DNA of 64,000 bases from an uncultured Erythrobacter sp. (GCA_937899785.1 CALCCG010000183.1:33733-97732); one strand, 5' to 3'. Counted from the first letter of the stretch, positions 35,728-46,408 are shown. Notes: generated by a model not told the origin, from the sequence alone. Translations and numbers: made by a program.

Positions 35728-36546
35728 ATGAAATCAATTCTGCTTCATATTGGCGGCGACGGCTGCATGGAGGCGCGCTTGCAGGTTGCCCTCGACATTG
35801 CCCGCGCCACAAACGCGCATATCACCTGCCTGCAAGCGGTCAGTTACGAGGTGTTTGCGCCCGGTGATTTCTATGGGTCGGCTATGGCCGCAGCGATGCC
35901 GCGCATCCGCGAAGCGGCCGAGGCATTGCGCGAAAAGCTTGAAGCGCACCTGCAAAACGAGGACGTATCCTGGGAGTGGCAATTCTTCAGCGGCATGGCG
36001 GAAACCCACCTGCTCGAACAATCCGCGCTGCACGATGTAATCCTGGTGGGACCCACTGATATCGGCGCGGATGGGACAAGGCTGCCCTCAAGCATGGCGG
36101 GCGAACTGGCGATCAAAGCGCCGATCCCGGTGCTTGTTGTGCCCGGCCATGTGAAAGAGTTTAATGTGCATGCGCCGGTTCTGGTGGCGTGGAATGGATC
36201 GGCGGAATCGTGTCTGGCGCTGCGCGGCGCTGTGCCGTTATTGGCGATGGCGGACGCGGTCTATCTCGCCAGCGTGGAAGAGATATCGGACAAGAGCCGG
36301 TTTGATTTCCCACCAACCGATGGCGCGCGCTATCTGAGCCGGCACGATATCGAAGCGGAGATCATCGCGATTCCCAGGAACGAGTCGAAAGTGGCGGACA
36401 CGCTATTTTCGGCCGCCAAAATGCGCGAATGCGGAATGATCGTGATGGGTGCATACGGCCATTCGCGGCTTGCCGAATTGCTTTTGGGTGGGGTGACGCG
36501 GCGCTCGCTGACCGATCCGCAACTGCCGATTTTCATGGCGCATTAA
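35728..36546 (+). CDS. Tandem universal stress protein (two UspA domains)
   Basis: This 272-residue protein holds two UspA domains. The first runs about 1-145 (MKSILLHIGGDGCMEARL to KAPIPVLVVPG). The second runs about 150-272 and has the nucleotide-binding-like MGAYGHSRLAELLLGGVTRR. In that loop, the usual G-S/T is changed to G-G-V-T, so ATP binding is uncertain. ATG 35728 follows AAGGGAT at good spacing and matches the family start; the track starts ten codons earlier. An FNR/FixK-like site lies upstream, suggesting induction by oxygen limitation. Confidence 0.9.
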   Translation: MKSILLHIGGDGCMEARLQVALDIARATNAHITCLQAVSYEVFAPGDFYGSAMAAAMPRIREAAEALREKLEAHLQNEDVSWEWQFFSGMAETHLLEQSALHDVILVGPTDIGADGTRLPSSMAGELAIKAPIPVLVVPGHVKEFNVHAPVLVAWNGSAESCLALRGAVPLLAMADAVYLASVEEISDKSRFDFPPTDGARYLSRHDIEAEIIAIPRNESKVADTLFSAAKMRECGMIVMGAYGHSRLAELLLGGVTRRSLTDPQLPIFMAH

Positions 36547-36776
36547 GGGCGAGCTGCTCGCTCTCGCGGGGTGGGTCGCAGGGCGTTGCGCCGCGTCGTC
36601 TTCCCACTTGGAAAGCGCGTGCTAGGGCGCTTGGACGCTCTCTCTCAGCCTGGTCTTCAACGCGCGCGGATTGCGCCCTCATCGCGCCTCCGAAGGGGGC
36701 GCTTGGCGGGGTCGGTTTTGCGCTTTTGGATTGTGTAACCTGTGTCTCCCACACCGGCGGCGTGCGGACCGGATGG

Positions 36777-37709
36777 TTAGGTCTTGGGTTTGGGCTTGCG
36801 TTTGCGCAGAACGCCCTCTTGCGCGACGCTGGCGACCAGACGGCCATCGCGCGTGAAGATGCGGCCTCGGTTGAAGCCGCGCCCGCCACCCGACCAGGGG
36901 CTGTCGGTGACGTAGAGCAGCCACTCGTCGGCGCGCGCGTCGCTGTGGAACCAGAGCGCATGATCGAGGCTGGCGCCGACCAGCTCGCCGCGCATCCACG
37001 ACAGGCCGTGGGGCAAGGCGCTGGTGCCGAGCAGGGTGAAGTCGCTGGCGTAGGTGATGAGCGCGCGGTGCAAAGCGGGGGTGTCCGCCTCGCCGGTGAC
37101 AGGCGCGATGGTGCGGAACCAGGTGTGGGCGTGCGGGGGTTGCGGATCGGTGTTCATCCAGTGGAGCCGGTCCACAGTGCGCATCTCGATCGGGCGCGGG
37201 CGTAGCATGAGCTTGCGCTGGTTTTCGGTCAGAAGCTCACTGATCTGCTCGACAACCTCGCGGCGGATCTCGGTGTCGGGTTTGAGCCCTTCGGGAGGCG
37301 CGACATCAGGCATCGGGGCCTCGCAATGCTCCAGGCCTTGTTCGGGGATCTGGAAGCTGGCGGTGAGGTTGAGGATGGGCTGCCAGCGGCCGTCTTGGTC
37401 TTCTTGAGAGGCGACCACGCGGCGGTTTGAGAAGCTGTTTCCGTCAAAGTCGCGCTCGATGCGGTACTCGATCGGTTTGCCCTCTGTGCCGCCGCGCAGG
37501 AAGTAGGCGTGGAGCGAATGCGCGACCTTGCCGCGTGCGACGCCGCGCTGTGCGGATTGGAGCGCCTGCGCCAGGACCTGGCCGCCGAACACTCGGCCAA
37601 GTCCCCCCTTCTGGGGCGAACCAAGGCAAATGTCCGAAGCGGTTTGCTCAACGGTCAACAGTCGGACGAGCCCGGCGACAAGCCGTTCGGGAAGTGGGGT
37701 TTCGCTCAT
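36777..37709 (-). CDS. tesB: Acyl-CoA thioesterase II
   Basis: TesB hydrolyses medium- and long-chain acyl-CoA. The 310-residue protein has two hot-dog domains. The first contains RVFGGQVLAQALQSAQRGV and YFLRGGTEGKPIEYRIER. The second ends SLDHALWFHSDARADEWLLYV, with the Asp of the catalytic set, and GGRGFNRGRIFTRDGRLVASVAQEG. ATG 37709 (MSETPLPERL) is preferred over the track's earlier start. It lies 32 bases after the acetyltransferase gene and may be co-transcribed with it. Confidence 0.93.
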   Translation of the reverse strand: MSETPLPERLVAGLVRLLTVEQTASDICLGSPQKGGLGRVFGGQVLAQALQSAQRGVARGKVAHSLHAYFLRGGTEGKPIEYRIERDFDGNSFSNRRVVASQEDQDGRWQPILNLTASFQIPEQGLEHCEAPMPDVAPPEGLKPDTEIRREVVEQISELLTENQRKLMLRPRPIEMRTVDRLHWMNTDPQPPHAHTWFRTIAPVTGEADTPALHRALITYASDFTLLGTSALPHGLSWMRGELVGASLDHALWFHSDARADEWLLYVTDSPWSGGGRGFNRGRIFTRDGRLVASVAQEGVLRKRKPKPKT

Positions 37710-37741
37710 GGCAACGGCCATGCGAGTGTGCAGACGCTCCG

Positions 37742-38827
37742 TCAAGCGGACGAGGCTTGGTGGTGCACGGGGCGTTCCCACAGGGGCTGCAGCGCGCGGG
37801 CCAAGAACGGGTTGCGCACGAACAGAAGGTCTACGAAAGCGCCCGCGGGTTCCGCACCCATCTGCTGCTTGTAGCCCGCGTCGCCCAGGCCCCAGTCAAG
37901 CCACTGAACGCCGCGTTGGGCGGCTCTGGTGAAGTCGTCGTAAAGCAGAATACGCCCGGGCGAGTGTTTGGAGAAACGCTGATCGAAATTGTTGGCAATA
38001 CAATAGCGCGTTGTCCCGCAATCCAGCCCGAAGGTGAAGGCGACCGGCGTTTCGCCGACCGATAAGACGCTGCCGCGGATCATCGCCGCAAGCGCCGGGT
38101 CACGGGCGATATCTTCCCAGGTGGCGCGCAGGTCCGGGTCCATGAACTTGGTGTCTGCGCCCTCGTCGAGCTGGCCGACCCAGCTGTGTGCCTCGATCGC
38201 CGCGATCGAATCGCGGACCGCCAGGCTCCAGTCCTGGCCGCTGAAGGAAGCAAGGCTGACGGGCCCCGTTTTCTCCAGTTGGCGCACACGCCAGCGGTCC
38301 TTTTGCTGCCCCTTGCTCGAGGGCCAGGCACCGCTCTCACTGAGCTTAGCCAGATCGAGCGCAAAGAGTTGGCCAACGGTCTTAGAAAGCACGCGCCAGC
38401 CCGCCAGGCTGGCCGCCTTTCGCAGCAGCTGAAGCGAGGCGTCGCTTTCCAATGCGGGACCGAGACGAAGGACCATCCCAAGCGCGGCCTTGAGCTCCCG
38501 ATTGTCCAGCGCACCGGCCAGATCGCTTGCGCTGGCGCTGCGGTCGACCGGCACGCCGCGCATGGGCCAGTAGGGCCCGGTGACCTCGCTTACGGTGAGC
38601 CCTAACACGGCGGGGCCGACCGGCCTGGGGCGCAGCGGGAAGGCTGCGAGCGGCGTGCCCGACGTTGAGCGCGCGACGACAATTTGCGTTGCCGGAGCCG
38701 GGCCGCTCAAAAACCACGCCGCTCGCAGGAAACCCCGCTCGGGGCGTTCGGCGTGGGCAAGGGCATCGAGCGTCTCGCTACCACTGAGCGTCTCGGCTTT
38801 GAGCCCATGGGAAAATGGGGCGTTCAT
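37742..38827 (-). CDS. BioF2/FemAB-like GNAT acetyltransferase
   Basis: About 361 residues from ATG 38827. The C-terminal half has the GNAT-like fold of the Acetyltransf_6/FemAB type: HSWVGQLDEGADTKFMDP near 235, then GETPVAFTFGLDCGTTRYCIANNFDQRF, SPGRILLYDDFTRAA and WLDWGLGDAGYKQQMG. Proteins of this type often appear in polysaccharide or lipid-linked amino-acyl/acyl transfer, and the acceptor is unknown here. The N-terminal part is not recognised. Confidence 0.78.
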   Translation of the reverse strand: MNAPFSHGLKAETLSGSETLDALAHAERPERGFLRAAWFLSGPAPATQIVVARSTSGTPLAAFPLRPRPVGPAVLGLTVSEVTGPYWPMRGVPVDRSASASDLAGALDNRELKAALGMVLRLGPALESDASLQLLRKAASLAGWRVLSKTVGQLFALDLAKLSESGAWPSSKGQQKDRWRVRQLEKTGPVSLASFSGQDWSLAVRDSIAAIEAHSWVGQLDEGADTKFMDPDLRATWEDIARDPALAAMIRGSVLSVGETPVAFTFGLDCGTTRYCIANNFDQRFSKHSPGRILLYDDFTRAAQRGVQWLDWGLGDAGYKQQMGAEPAGAFVDLLFVRNPFLARALQPLWERPVHHQASSA

Positions 38828-38921
38828 GTTCGTCTTCGCCTTTGCCGGTGGCGCCGTGCGCGGGGTTCCAAAATGGCTTATCAGCGAGAGTTTAAGAAAT
38901 AGCCGTGGTTGGCAGGCCAAC

Positions 38922-38957
38922 GAAAAACCCCGCCGAGCTTTGGGCCCGGCGGGGTTT
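38922..38957 (-). terminator. Rho-independent terminator downstream of hppA
   Basis: AAACCCCGCC pairs with GGCGGGGTTT around a 13-base loop. Read on the minus strand the hairpin ends in a T-run (GGGTTTTTCG). It lies just past the hppA stop and separates it from the acetyltransferase-tesB pair. Confidence 0.88.
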
Positions 38958-38982
38958 GTCTTTATCACAGCGGCGGGTGCGC

Positions 38983-41091
38983 TTAGTGCGCTCCGGCCAA
39001 AGCCGCGAGCAGAAGCAGCGCGACGATATTCGTGATCTTAATCATCGGGTTCACGGCTGGGCCCGCTGTGTCCTTGTAAGGATCGCCCACCGTGTCACCC
39101 GTCACCGCGGCTTTGTGAGCTTCGGAGCCCTTGCCGCCGTGATTGCCGTCTTCGATGTACTTCTTGGCGTTGTCCCATGCGCCGCCACCAGCGGTCATGG
39201 AAAGCGCGACGAAAAGACCGCCCACGATCACACCCAAAAGCAGCGCGCCGAGCGCGGCAAAGGCGTTGTCCTGACCTGCGATCAGGTAGATCACAAAGTA
39301 GGTCGCGATCGGCGCGAGCACCGGTAGAAGCGACGGCACGATCATTTCCTTAATCGCCGCCTTGGTCACCAGGTCCACCGTCCGGGCGTAGTCCGGTCGG
39401 CTGGTGCCGGCCATAATCCCTGCGTCCTTGGCGAACTGGTCACGCACGTCGACAACCACGTCGCCCGCCGCGCGGCCCACAGCCGTCATGCCCATCGCAC
39501 CAAACAGGTACGGGAGGAGCGCGCCCAGCAACAGGCCGACGATCACGTAGGGGTTCTCAAGACCGAAATCGACGTTGGCATCCGGGAAGAACTCCCGAAG
39601 GTCAGCCGTGTAGGCGGCGAAAAGCACCAGAGCGGCCAGGCCAGCGGAACCAATCGCATAGCCCTTGGTCACAGCCTTCGTAGTGTTGCCAACGGCGTCG
39701 AGAAGGTCAGTCTTCTCACGCACGCTTTCATCGAGTTCTGACATCTCGGCGATGCCGCCAGCGTTATCCGTCACCGGGCCGTACGCGTCGAGCGCCACGA
39801 CCATGCCCGCCAGAGCCAGCATCGCGGTCGCGCCATAGGCGAGACCGATCAGACCAGCGAGCTGATACGCGCCGATAATCGCCGCAATGATTACGATGGT
39901 CGGCAGAGCGGTCGATTCCAGGCTGATCGCGAGACCCTGGATCACGTTGGTGCCGTGGCCCGTCTCCGAAGCCTTGGCGATCGATCGCACCGGGCGGAAA
40001 TTGGTGCCGGTGTAGTACTCGGTGATCCAGATGATAATGCCCGTCAGCACCAGGCCAATCAGCGAGCATAGGAACAGGTCCATGCCGCTGAACGCAACGC
40101 CGCTCGGGCCAGCGCCCAGATCCGCGCTCATGTCACCCAATGCGTACTGCGTGACCACGTAGATCAGCGGAACGGCTAGAACGGCGGTGACGATGAAGCC
40201 TTTGTACATCGCGCCCATGACGTTGGTGCCGTTGCCCAGACGAACAAAGTAGGTGCCGATGATCGAGGTGACGATGCACGCCCCGCCGATCAGCAGCGGA
40301 AGTGCCATCATCGGGAGGAGCAGATCGCCGAGCACTTCGCTGAAGAGCAGCGCGGTCAGGACCATGGTCGCACCCACGGTGACAACATATGTCTCGAACA
40401 GGTCCGCGGCCATACCAGCGCAGTCGCCGACATTGTCGCCGACATTGTCAGCGATTGTGGCGGGGTTTCGGGGGTCATCCTCTGGGATCGAGGCTTCGAC
40501 CTTACCGACGAGGTCCGCGCCGACGTCAGCCGCCTTGGTGAAAATACCGCCACCAAGCCGGGCAAAGATCGAGATCAGCGAAGCGCCAAAGGCAAGGCCT
40601 AGGAGACCGTCAATCACAGTGCGGTCGTTCGGGGCAAGTTCCATTGGACCCACCAGAACATAGAAATACACCGCGATCGCCAGCAGCGCGAGGCCCGCCA
40701 CGAGCATGCCGGTGATGGCGCCCGCGCGAAACGCAATGGTTAGCCCCTGTTGGCGGCCTTGCTCCGCTGCGGCCGCTGTGCGCACGTTGGAGCGGACCGA
40801 GATGTTCATCCCGATATAGCCCGCAACTCCTGAGAGCACAGCGCCGATGACAAAGCCAACAGCCGGTATCATACCCAGCGCGAAACCGACGATGATAGCG
40901 GCAACAACGCCAACAATAGCAATCGCAGTGTATTGACGGTTGAGGTAAGCCTGCGCGCCTTCTTGAATGGCGCCGGCGATTTCCTGCATTTTGGCGTTCC
41001 CGGCGCTCGCGCCCAGAACCTGTCGGCTGGTGACGATGCCATAGACAATGGCAAGCAGACCCAGACCGATCGAAATCAGTATCAGATTCAC
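38983..41091 (-). CDS. hppA: K+-insensitive proton-pumping inorganic pyrophosphatase
   Basis: This membrane pyrophosphatase couples PPi hydrolysis to H+ export. From GTG 41091, preceded by GAGGGG at good spacing, it has 702 residues, the usual size, with about 16 membrane helices. [11 protein letters not shown] and [19 protein letters not shown] are the pyrophosphate-binding signatures. The motif [10 protein letters not shown] has lysine where K+-dependent enzymes have alanine, and Thr four positions on. This marks the K+-independent subfamily. The track's longer ORF adds about 100 non-homologous residues. PPi-driven pumping would suit energy-limited marine life. Confidence 0.96.
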   Translation of the reverse strand: MNLILISIGLGLLAIVYGIVTSRQVLGASAGNAKMQEIAGAIQEGAQAYLNRQYTAIAIVGVVAAIIVGFALGMIPAVGFVIGAVLSGVAGYIGMNISVRSNVRTAAAAEQGRQQGLTIAFRAGAITGMLVAGLALLAIAVYFYVLVGPMELAPNDRTVIDGLLGLAFGASLISIFARLGGGIFTKAADVGADLVGKVEASIPEDDPRNPATIADNVGDNVGDCAGMAADLFETYVVTVGATMVLTALLFSEVLGDLLLPMMALPLLIGGACIVTSIIGTYFVRLGNGTNVMGAMYKGFIVTAVLAVPLIYVVTQYALGDMSADLGAGPSGVAFSGMDLFLCSLIGLVLTGIIIWITEYYTGTNFRPVRSIAKASETGHGTNVIQGLAISLESTALPTIVIIAAIIGAYQLAGLIGLAYGATAMLALAGMVVALDAYGPVTDNAGGIAEMSELDESVREKTDLLDAVGNTTKAVTKGYAIGSAGLAALVLFAAYTADLREFFPDANVDFGLENPYVIVGLLLGALLPYLFGAMGMTAVGRAAGDVVVDVRDQFAKDAGIMAGTSRPDYARTVDLVTKAAIKEMIVPSLLPVLAPIATYFVIYLIAGQDNAFAALGALLLGVIVGGLFVALSMTAGGGAWDNAKKYIEDGNHGGKGSEAHKAAVTGDTVGDPYKDTAGPAVNPMIKITNIVALLLLAALAGAH

Positions 41092-41302
41092 GAATTGATC
41101 CCCTCTTAAACAAGTATCTCTTGTTTTATGATTGGCTTTCCCGGAGCGCCCCGCCTGACTGAGTGCCAGGTTGGTCCTTCGAAGTGCAAGAGCCGTTAGC
41201 TTAGGAGCTTGCCGGTGTCTAGCACGAGCGAACGCGGCCCCTATAGGGCGTTTCCCACTTGGTTCTGGCCGGAGAGGTCGCTCACTATCCGCCGGTTTGA
41301 CT
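41092..41302. other. Intergenic region between thiL and hppA
   Basis: These 211 bases probably hold the hppA promoter on the minus strand. I see no gene and no convincing promoter boxes. Confidence 0.35.
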
Positions 41303-42160
41303 TTAGCCGTGCTGATACCCGAGTGATTGCGGCTCCAAGAGCGCGGTACCGCCGAGATAGACCGGCGCCTCACTCTCAGCTTCCACGACACCGATTCGGG
41401 TTACGGGCACGGGCAAATCAAGGGCCGGGTGCGCGGTAAAGAGCAGCTCGTAATCATCGCCCCATCGCAGACACTCGTCGAGGCGGGTGGTGTCCGCCAC
41501 TGGAATGAGCTCGGGCTTGAGCCGAAATGAGACCTTGCTGGACTGCGCCATGCGCCAGGCGTCAAGCAGCAAGCCGTCGGATACATCCATCATCGCGCTT
41601 ACAAGCGGAGCCAGCGCGCGCCCCTCCGCAAGACGCGGCTGCGGGCGGTGGAACGCGTCCAGATGCTGAGCATGCCCCTCAAAGCCGAGCATCGCGCGGC
41701 CAAAGATGCCGGTAACATACAGCGCGTCCCCTTCCTTTGCGCCCCGGCGCGAAGGAACAGGCTGATGAGTGGCGCGACCGATTGCGGTAATGCCGAACGT
41801 GCTTGGACCGGTTGACGCGATGGTGTCCCCACCAAGCAATGGCATGTCGTAGATGACCAGAGCGTCGCGCAGGCCGCTTAAGAAGCCTTCATCGTCGCGC
41901 CCAAGGGAAACCCCAATGAGCGCTCCAATCGGATCGGCTCCTTTGGACGCGAGGTCCGACAGGTTCATCGCCACCAGCTTCCAAGCGACATCAGCCATTT
42001 TAGCTTCTGGCGCGAAATGTGTGCCCTCGGCCATCATATCGTGCGTCAGGATGAGCGTTTCTGTCCCACATTCGAAAACCGCGCAGTCATCGTCCAGGCC
42101 GCGAGCAGCGGGGTGCAACGGCAGCGTGCGCAGCCCAGCGACAAACTCAAGCTCGTTCAT
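41303..42160 (-). CDS. thiL: Thiamine-monophosphate kinase
   Basis: ThiL phosphorylates thiamine monophosphate to the active cofactor, thiamine diphosphate. The 285-residue protein shows the AIR-synthase-like fold. GLDDDCAVF holds Asp residues for Mg-ATP near residue 22. [25 protein letters not shown] and [10 protein letters not shown] follow. It sits 100 bases after nusB in the same direction, a common order in alphaproteobacteria. Confidence 0.95.
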   Translation of the reverse strand: MNELEFVAGLRTLPLHPAARGLDDDCAVFECGTETLILTHDMMAEGTHFAPEAKMADVAWKLVAMNLSDLASKGADPIGALIGVSLGRDDEGFLSGLRDALVIYDMPLLGGDTIASTGPSTFGITAIGRATHQPVPSRRGAKEGDALYVTGIFGRAMLGFEGHAQHLDAFHRPQPRLAEGRALAPLVSAMMDVSDGLLLDAWRMAQSSKVSFRLKPELIPVADTTRLDECLRWGDDYELLFTAHPALDLPVPVTRIGVVEAESEAPVYLGGTALLEPQSLGYQHG

Positions 42161-42260
42161 GTCTTTACCGTCATCCCTGTGATCCCGGTGCCAAGCCTAA
42201 AGCGGTCGGCCCGCGAAAAAAAGACACAGAAATTTGCAACCTACGACAGGGGAGTAGAGC

Positions 42261-42740
42261 TCATACTCGTGTTTGCTTGGCGACCGCATCGAGAACACCG
42301 TTCACAAACTTGGCTTCGCGGTCATCAAAGAAGGCCTTGGCAACGTCCACATATTCGCTGATTGCGGCAGCAGGCGGCACGTCCTTGCGAGCGATCAGTT
42401 CATAGGCTCCAGCGCGCAGGATCTGCGTCATAGTCTTGTCGAGCCGCGCCAGTGTCCAGCCAGCGGCCAAACGTGCGCTAAGGATTTCATCGATCTCGTC
42501 GCGCCGCGCGTCCACCCCGCGCACGATATCGTTGAAAAAGTCGACCTCGGCCTCGGCGTATGTGGCTTCTCCATGGTCTTCATCATCGATGACACGGCCC
42601 AATCGGTGCTGGTGAAACTCATCAAGCAGCCAGGGCAGAGCTGTGCCTTCCATCTGCATCTGGTAAAGAGCCTGAACCGCCGCAAGGCGCGCGGCGGATC
42701 GGGCCTGTGAACGTGGGGGAGTTTGAGACGGTGCGCTCAT
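42261..42740 (-). CDS. nusB: Transcription antitermination factor NusB
   Basis: NusB binds boxA RNA with NusE to antiterminate rRNA transcription. The 159-residue all-helical protein has RSAARLAAVQALYQMQMEG at the start and YELIARKDVPPAAAISEYVDVAKAF and KFVNGVLDAVAK at the end, which are typical NusB motifs. Its ATG overlaps the hisD stop by four bases. Confidence 0.95.
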   Translation of the reverse strand: MSAPSQTPPRSQARSAARLAAVQALYQMQMEGTALPWLLDEFHQHRLGRVIDDEDHGEATYAEAEVDFFNDIVRGVDARRDEIDEILSARLAAGWTLARLDKTMTQILRAGAYELIARKDVPPAAAISEYVDVAKAFFDDREAKFVNGVLDAVAKQTRV

Positions 42741-44035
42741 TTGAGGCGTACCTCGACCGATTTGGCGTGTGCGGGCAAACCCTCGGCGTGCGCCAGCGCT
42801 GCGGCTGCAGGGCCAATCGCGTTGAGCGCATCCTGATCCAGCTGGACGAAACTGGTCCGCTTCATGAAGTCGAGAACCGAAAGGCCACTCGAAAAGCGAG
42901 CCCGGCGCCCGGTTGGCAAGACGTGGTTTGGCCCTGCGACATAGTCGCCCACAGCCTCGGGCGTCATGCGACCAACGAAAACACTGCCCGCGTGGCGGAT
43001 CTGCTGTAGCATCGGCTCTGCCGCCTCATTCTCTACCGCCAGTTCGACGTGTTCGGCGGCAAGGCGATTGGCGAGCGCCGGGGCTTCCGCGGCGAGGTCA
43101 TTAACGATGATCATCGCGCCATGTTTGTCCCAGGATTCGCGCGCGCGCTTTCCCGTTTCAAGCGTTGCCAAGAACACATCGATGCTATCCTGAACTTGAC
43201 GCGCATAGGCCTCGTCATCGGTGATCAGAATGCTCTGAGAAGACGGATCATGCTCGGCTTGGCTGAGAAGATCAGCAGCGGTCCAGTCCGGGTCATTTTC
43301 GCCATCAGCGATCACAAGGATTTCCGATGGGCCGGCGACCATGTCGATACCGACCACGCCGTAGAGCTGTCGTTTGGCCTCAGCGACATAGGCGTTGCCT
43401 GGGCCGGTGACGACGTCAACTGGCTTGATCCGCTCGGTGCCATAGGCCAGTGCGCCAACCGCTTGCGCGCCGCCTACGCGCCACATTTCATCAATGCCCG
43501 CAACATGAGCGGCAGCAAGAACCAGCGGATTGGAATTCCCTTTGGGTGTTGGAGTCACGACCACGACGCGCTCTACGCCCGCAACGCGAGCGGGGATCGC
43601 GTTCATCAGGAGCGATGACGGGTAGGCCGCCCGCCCGCCGGGCACATATAGGCCAGCGGCATCGACAGCGCGCCAGATCGCGCCCAAACGCACGCCCGCT
43701 TCGTCGATGAAATCGCGTCCGGAGGGAAGCTGCGCTTCGTGATAAGAGCGCACGCGAGATGCAGCGAGTTCGAGCGCCTCGCGCAGCTCAGACCCGATTT
43801 CGCCGTAGGCCTCTTCCATCCTCTCGCGCGTGACAATCCAGTCGGCTTCATCGATCAACGAGTAGCCATCGAAGCGCTGCGTGAGCTCAACGAGCGCCTT
43901 GTCGCCCGAAGATTTGACATCCGCGAGGATCGAGGAAACTTGACCAGACACATTCGTGTCGGCTTCGCGGCGAGCGTTGACGAGGCGCGTAAACCGGGTC
44001 TCAAAGTCCGGATCAAGAGTGGAAAAGCTCTGCAT
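42737..44035 (-). CDS. hisD: Histidinol dehydrogenase
   Basis: HisD carries out the last two oxidations of histidine synthesis from L-histidinol with NAD+ and zinc. The 432-residue sequence contains VPGGRAAYPSSLLMNAIPARVAGV, GGAQAVGALAYGTERI and DMVAGPSEILVIADG, all family signatures. NHVLPTGRRARFSSGLSV lies near the end, with a zinc/catalytic His. Its start overlaps the hisG stop by one base (TGATG). Confidence 0.97.
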   Translation of the reverse strand: MQSFSTLDPDFETRFTRLVNARREADTNVSGQVSSILADVKSSGDKALVELTQRFDGYSLIDEADWIVTRERMEEAYGEIGSELREALELAASRVRSYHEAQLPSGRDFIDEAGVRLGAIWRAVDAAGLYVPGGRAAYPSSLLMNAIPARVAGVERVVVVTPTPKGNSNPLVLAAAHVAGIDEMWRVGGAQAVGALAYGTERIKPVDVVTGPGNAYVAEAKRQLYGVVGIDMVAGPSEILVIADGENDPDWTAADLLSQAEHDPSSQSILITDDEAYARQVQDSIDVFLATLETGKRARESWDKHGAMIIVNDLAAEAPALANRLAAEHVELAVENEAAEPMLQQIRHAGSVFVGRMTPEAVGDYVAGPNHVLPTGRRARFSSGLSVLDFMKRTSFVQLDQDALNAIGPAAAALAHAEGLPAHAKSVEVRLK

Positions 44036-44745
44036 CAGGCTGCGTCCTTTGCGGCGCTTTGGCGGGCCGTTCTTTCGCGGTGGCCAGCGTTTTCGCGGAA
44101 CGCATCAACAAGCGCTGCAATGCGCGGATCGGTCTTGAGCGCCGCGCGGTTCACGATCAGGCGCGCGGTGATGTCCATGATGCGGCTGGTTTCCACGAGG
44201 CCATTCTGCTTGAGAGTGGTGCCCGTTGAAACCAGGTCAACGATCTGGCGCGCGAGGCCCAGCGACGGGGCAAGCTCCATCGCACCGTTGAGTTTGACGC
44301 ATTCAGCCTGGATCCCACGGCGTTCGAAATGGCGGCGTGTGAGATTGGGGTACTTGGTCGCGACGCGCAGGTGGGTGGCTCCGACCTCGCCCGTTTCATC
44401 GCCCGCTATGCGCGCTACGGACAAGCGGCAATGGCCAATATCAAGATCAACCGGAGCGTAAAGGTCAGCGTAATCAAACTCTTCGATTACATCCGATCCC
44501 ACGATCCCGACTTGCGCCGCGCCATGGGCCACAAAGGTCGCCACATCGAACGCACGCACGCGAATAAGGCGCATATCCGCTCGGCTCGTACCGAACGAAA
44601 GCGAGCGGTTAGACTTGTCGAAGAAGCCATCCTCGGGCACCACGCCGCTGCGCGCCATGACAGGAAGCGCCTCATCGAGGATACGCCCCTTTGGCACAGC
44701 GAAGGAAAGCTGCGCTGGGTGTTGATCGGAAAATGTGGAGGTCAT
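44035..44745 (-). CDS. hisG: ATP phosphoribosyltransferase, short form
   Basis: HisG starts histidine synthesis by joining ATP and PRPP. At 236 residues it is the short form (HisG-S), which lacks the C-terminal regulatory domain and needs HisZ for activity; HisZ is not in this window. Signatures are [35 protein letters not shown] and [19 protein letters not shown]. Start is ATG 44745, not the longer 44784. It is the first gene of hisG-hisD-nusB-thiL. Confidence 0.95.
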   Translation of the reverse strand: MTSTFSDQHPAQLSFAVPKGRILDEALPVMARSGVVPEDGFFDKSNRSLSFGTSRADMRLIRVRAFDVATFVAHGAAQVGIVGSDVIEEFDYADLYAPVDLDIGHCRLSVARIAGDETGEVGATHLRVATKYPNLTRRHFERRGIQAECVKLNGAMELAPSLGLARQIVDLVSTGTTLKQNGLVETSRIMDITARLIVNRAALKTDPRIAALVDAFRENAGHRERTARQSAAKDAA

Positions 44746-44814
44746 TGCGCGTGCGCCTTTAAAGGCTGGTGCAAAAAAGAGCAATGATATGGCGCCGATA
44801 GAGGAGCTAGGTCG

Positions 44815-45897
44815 ATGTCACCGACCGGGATCATGGCGATCAAAGAGTTTGACGTGGCGATCGCTTGGCAGGCCGATCACGCCTACCAAGCGGGCGCACG
44901 GTGCACGGCGCGCGTGATCCGTGCTTTGGGCAAGGTGCGTGAGACCGACACCAAACTTGCTCAGCGCATGCGCGCTTGGAAGGGGCTGACACTAAAGGAC
45001 GCCATGCCTCTGCGAGTAACGGGCGGACTACATCATCTGGCGCTGACCCGAACCGATGAGCGCTTGGTGCCAGTCTACAACGAGGAACTGACCGATCAGG
45101 ATGCCATCGATGCCATTGTGGTTGATATGGTGGCTCAGCACGATGCAGAGCTTGTGCCGTGGCTTGATGGGCCGCCGCAAACGAACGAGGCCGGGCGTTC
45201 GGCGAGTCTGATGGGAGGCCTCCTGTGGCTAGCCCAGCGGGTGCCGCCGCGCCTTGAGCTCTTCGAACTGGGCGCGAGCGCGGGCGTAAACACGATGTTA
45301 GATCGCTACCGCTTCAGCCTGGGCGGAACCAAGGTTGGTCCTCCGACATCTGTGATGCAGATCGCACCTGAATGGCGAGGCGTGGGCGCTCCACCGCGAC
45401 CGCCATCAGGATTTGAGATTGCGTCTGTGCGCGGCTGCGACGTGGCCCCGATCGATCTCTCCGATCCCGATTCTGCGCTGAAATTGAAAGCCTATGTCTG
45501 GCCCGACGCGCCGGAGCGAATGGCCCGGATTGACGCTGCGATCCAATTGGCGCTTCAAGACGCGCCCGACGTTGTTTTGGAAGACGCAGCCGATTTCGCC
45601 AAAGCGATGTTTGACGAGCCTCAGCCCGCTGGAACCACGCGCGTCATGTTTCATTCGATCATGTGGCAGTACCTGCCCCAAGCCGCCCAGGACGCGATCA
45701 CCGCGATGTTTGAACAGCGCGGTGCAATCGCATCGCGCGAGCGTCCGCTCGCTTGGGTGTGTCTGGAAACCGACCCAGCGACCTTTCGCCACGAATTGAC
45801 GGTTCGGTGTTGGGCTGGTGAGCCAGGCGATGGCCAGCCGATGAAGCTTGCCTATGCACACCCTCACGGCGCTTGGGTCGAATGGATCGGCGTCTAA
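44815..45897 (+). CDS. DUF2332-family protein
   Basis: This 360-residue protein belongs to DUF2332: it opens with [20 protein letters not shown] and has [19 protein letters not shown] near residue 148, resembling a methyltransferase-type glycine-rich loop. [15 protein letters not shown] and [19 protein letters not shown] follow. The biochemical role of this family is unknown. ATG 44815 follows a good GAGGAG site. The gene is divergent from hisG and immediately precedes the Coq4-like gene. Confidence 0.85.
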   Translation: MSPTGIMAIKEFDVAIAWQADHAYQAGARCTARVIRALGKVRETDTKLAQRMRAWKGLTLKDAMPLRVTGGLHHLALTRTDERLVPVYNEELTDQDAIDAIVVDMVAQHDAELVPWLDGPPQTNEAGRSASLMGGLLWLAQRVPPRLELFELGASAGVNTMLDRYRFSLGGTKVGPPTSVMQIAPEWRGVGAPPRPPSGFEIASVRGCDVAPIDLSDPDSALKLKAYVWPDAPERMARIDAAIQLALQDAPDVVLEDAADFAKAMFDEPQPAGTTRVMFHSIMWQYLPQAAQDAITAMFEQRGAIASRERPLAWVCLETDPATFRHELTVRCWAGEPGDGQPMKLAYAHPHGAWVEWIGV

Positions 45898-45937
45898 CCC
45901 GGGTGCATTCCGCCACAAAAACGTGTACTGACAGGCT

Positions 45938-46393
45938 ATGGACGATCGCCCACTCCCATACGCCTCTGACACACTTGAGGATGCTCTGACGGCGTTCCGC
46001 CGTGAGAACGGTTTGGACGCCAAATATGCAGGCATGAGCGAAAAGGCGAAAAAGCTGTTTGAGCAGCACGATATAATTCACGTTCTTTTCGGGCTCAGCA
46101 CAAGTGTGCGCGATGAGGCCAAGGCCGATGGCTGGACTCTTTTGGGCAGCGACGTCACTTGGGTCGAACTGCGCACCTTTTCCGAACTGCCCGAAGAAAA
46201 AGAGATAGTCAGGGATCTTGGGTGGGTGACAATAACTCGCGCAGTCCTTCGGGCTATTCCGGATTATCTCGGAATGGCCTGGCGCTCGCGTCGCCTCACC
46301 AAGAGATGGCGCTGGTCTGACAACGCTCCATATCGAAAAAAATCGGTCGCAGAGATCCGGCGCGAATTCGGAATTGACATCGCGTTATCCTGA
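45938..46393 (+). CDS. Coq4-like protein
   Basis: This 151-residue protein holds the metal-binding pattern of Coq4: H44-D45-I-I-H48, then eleven residues and E60 (HDxxHx11E). Helical stretches follow around it, with a C-terminal KKSVAEIRREFGIDIA. Coq4 proteins act in ubiquinone synthesis by removing the C1 carboxyl group and hydroxylating, or organise the complex. Overall similarity beyond the motif could not be checked, so a distant or different enzyme is possible. The gene is 40 bases from the DUF2332 gene. Confidence 0.7.
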   Translation: MDDRPLPYASDTLEDALTAFRRENGLDAKYAGMSEKAKKLFEQHDIIHVLFGLSTSVRDEAKADGWTLLGSDVTWVELRTFSELPEEKEIVRDLGWVTITRAVLRAIPDYLGMAWRSRRLTKRWRWSDNAPYRKKSVAEIRREFGIDIALS

Positions 46394-46408
46394 TCCGGCT
46401 TGGATCGA

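Noticed and set aside
44035-44784. Long HisG start at 44784
   Set aside because: The ATG at 44745 matches the family start, and the extra 13 residues are not HisG-like.
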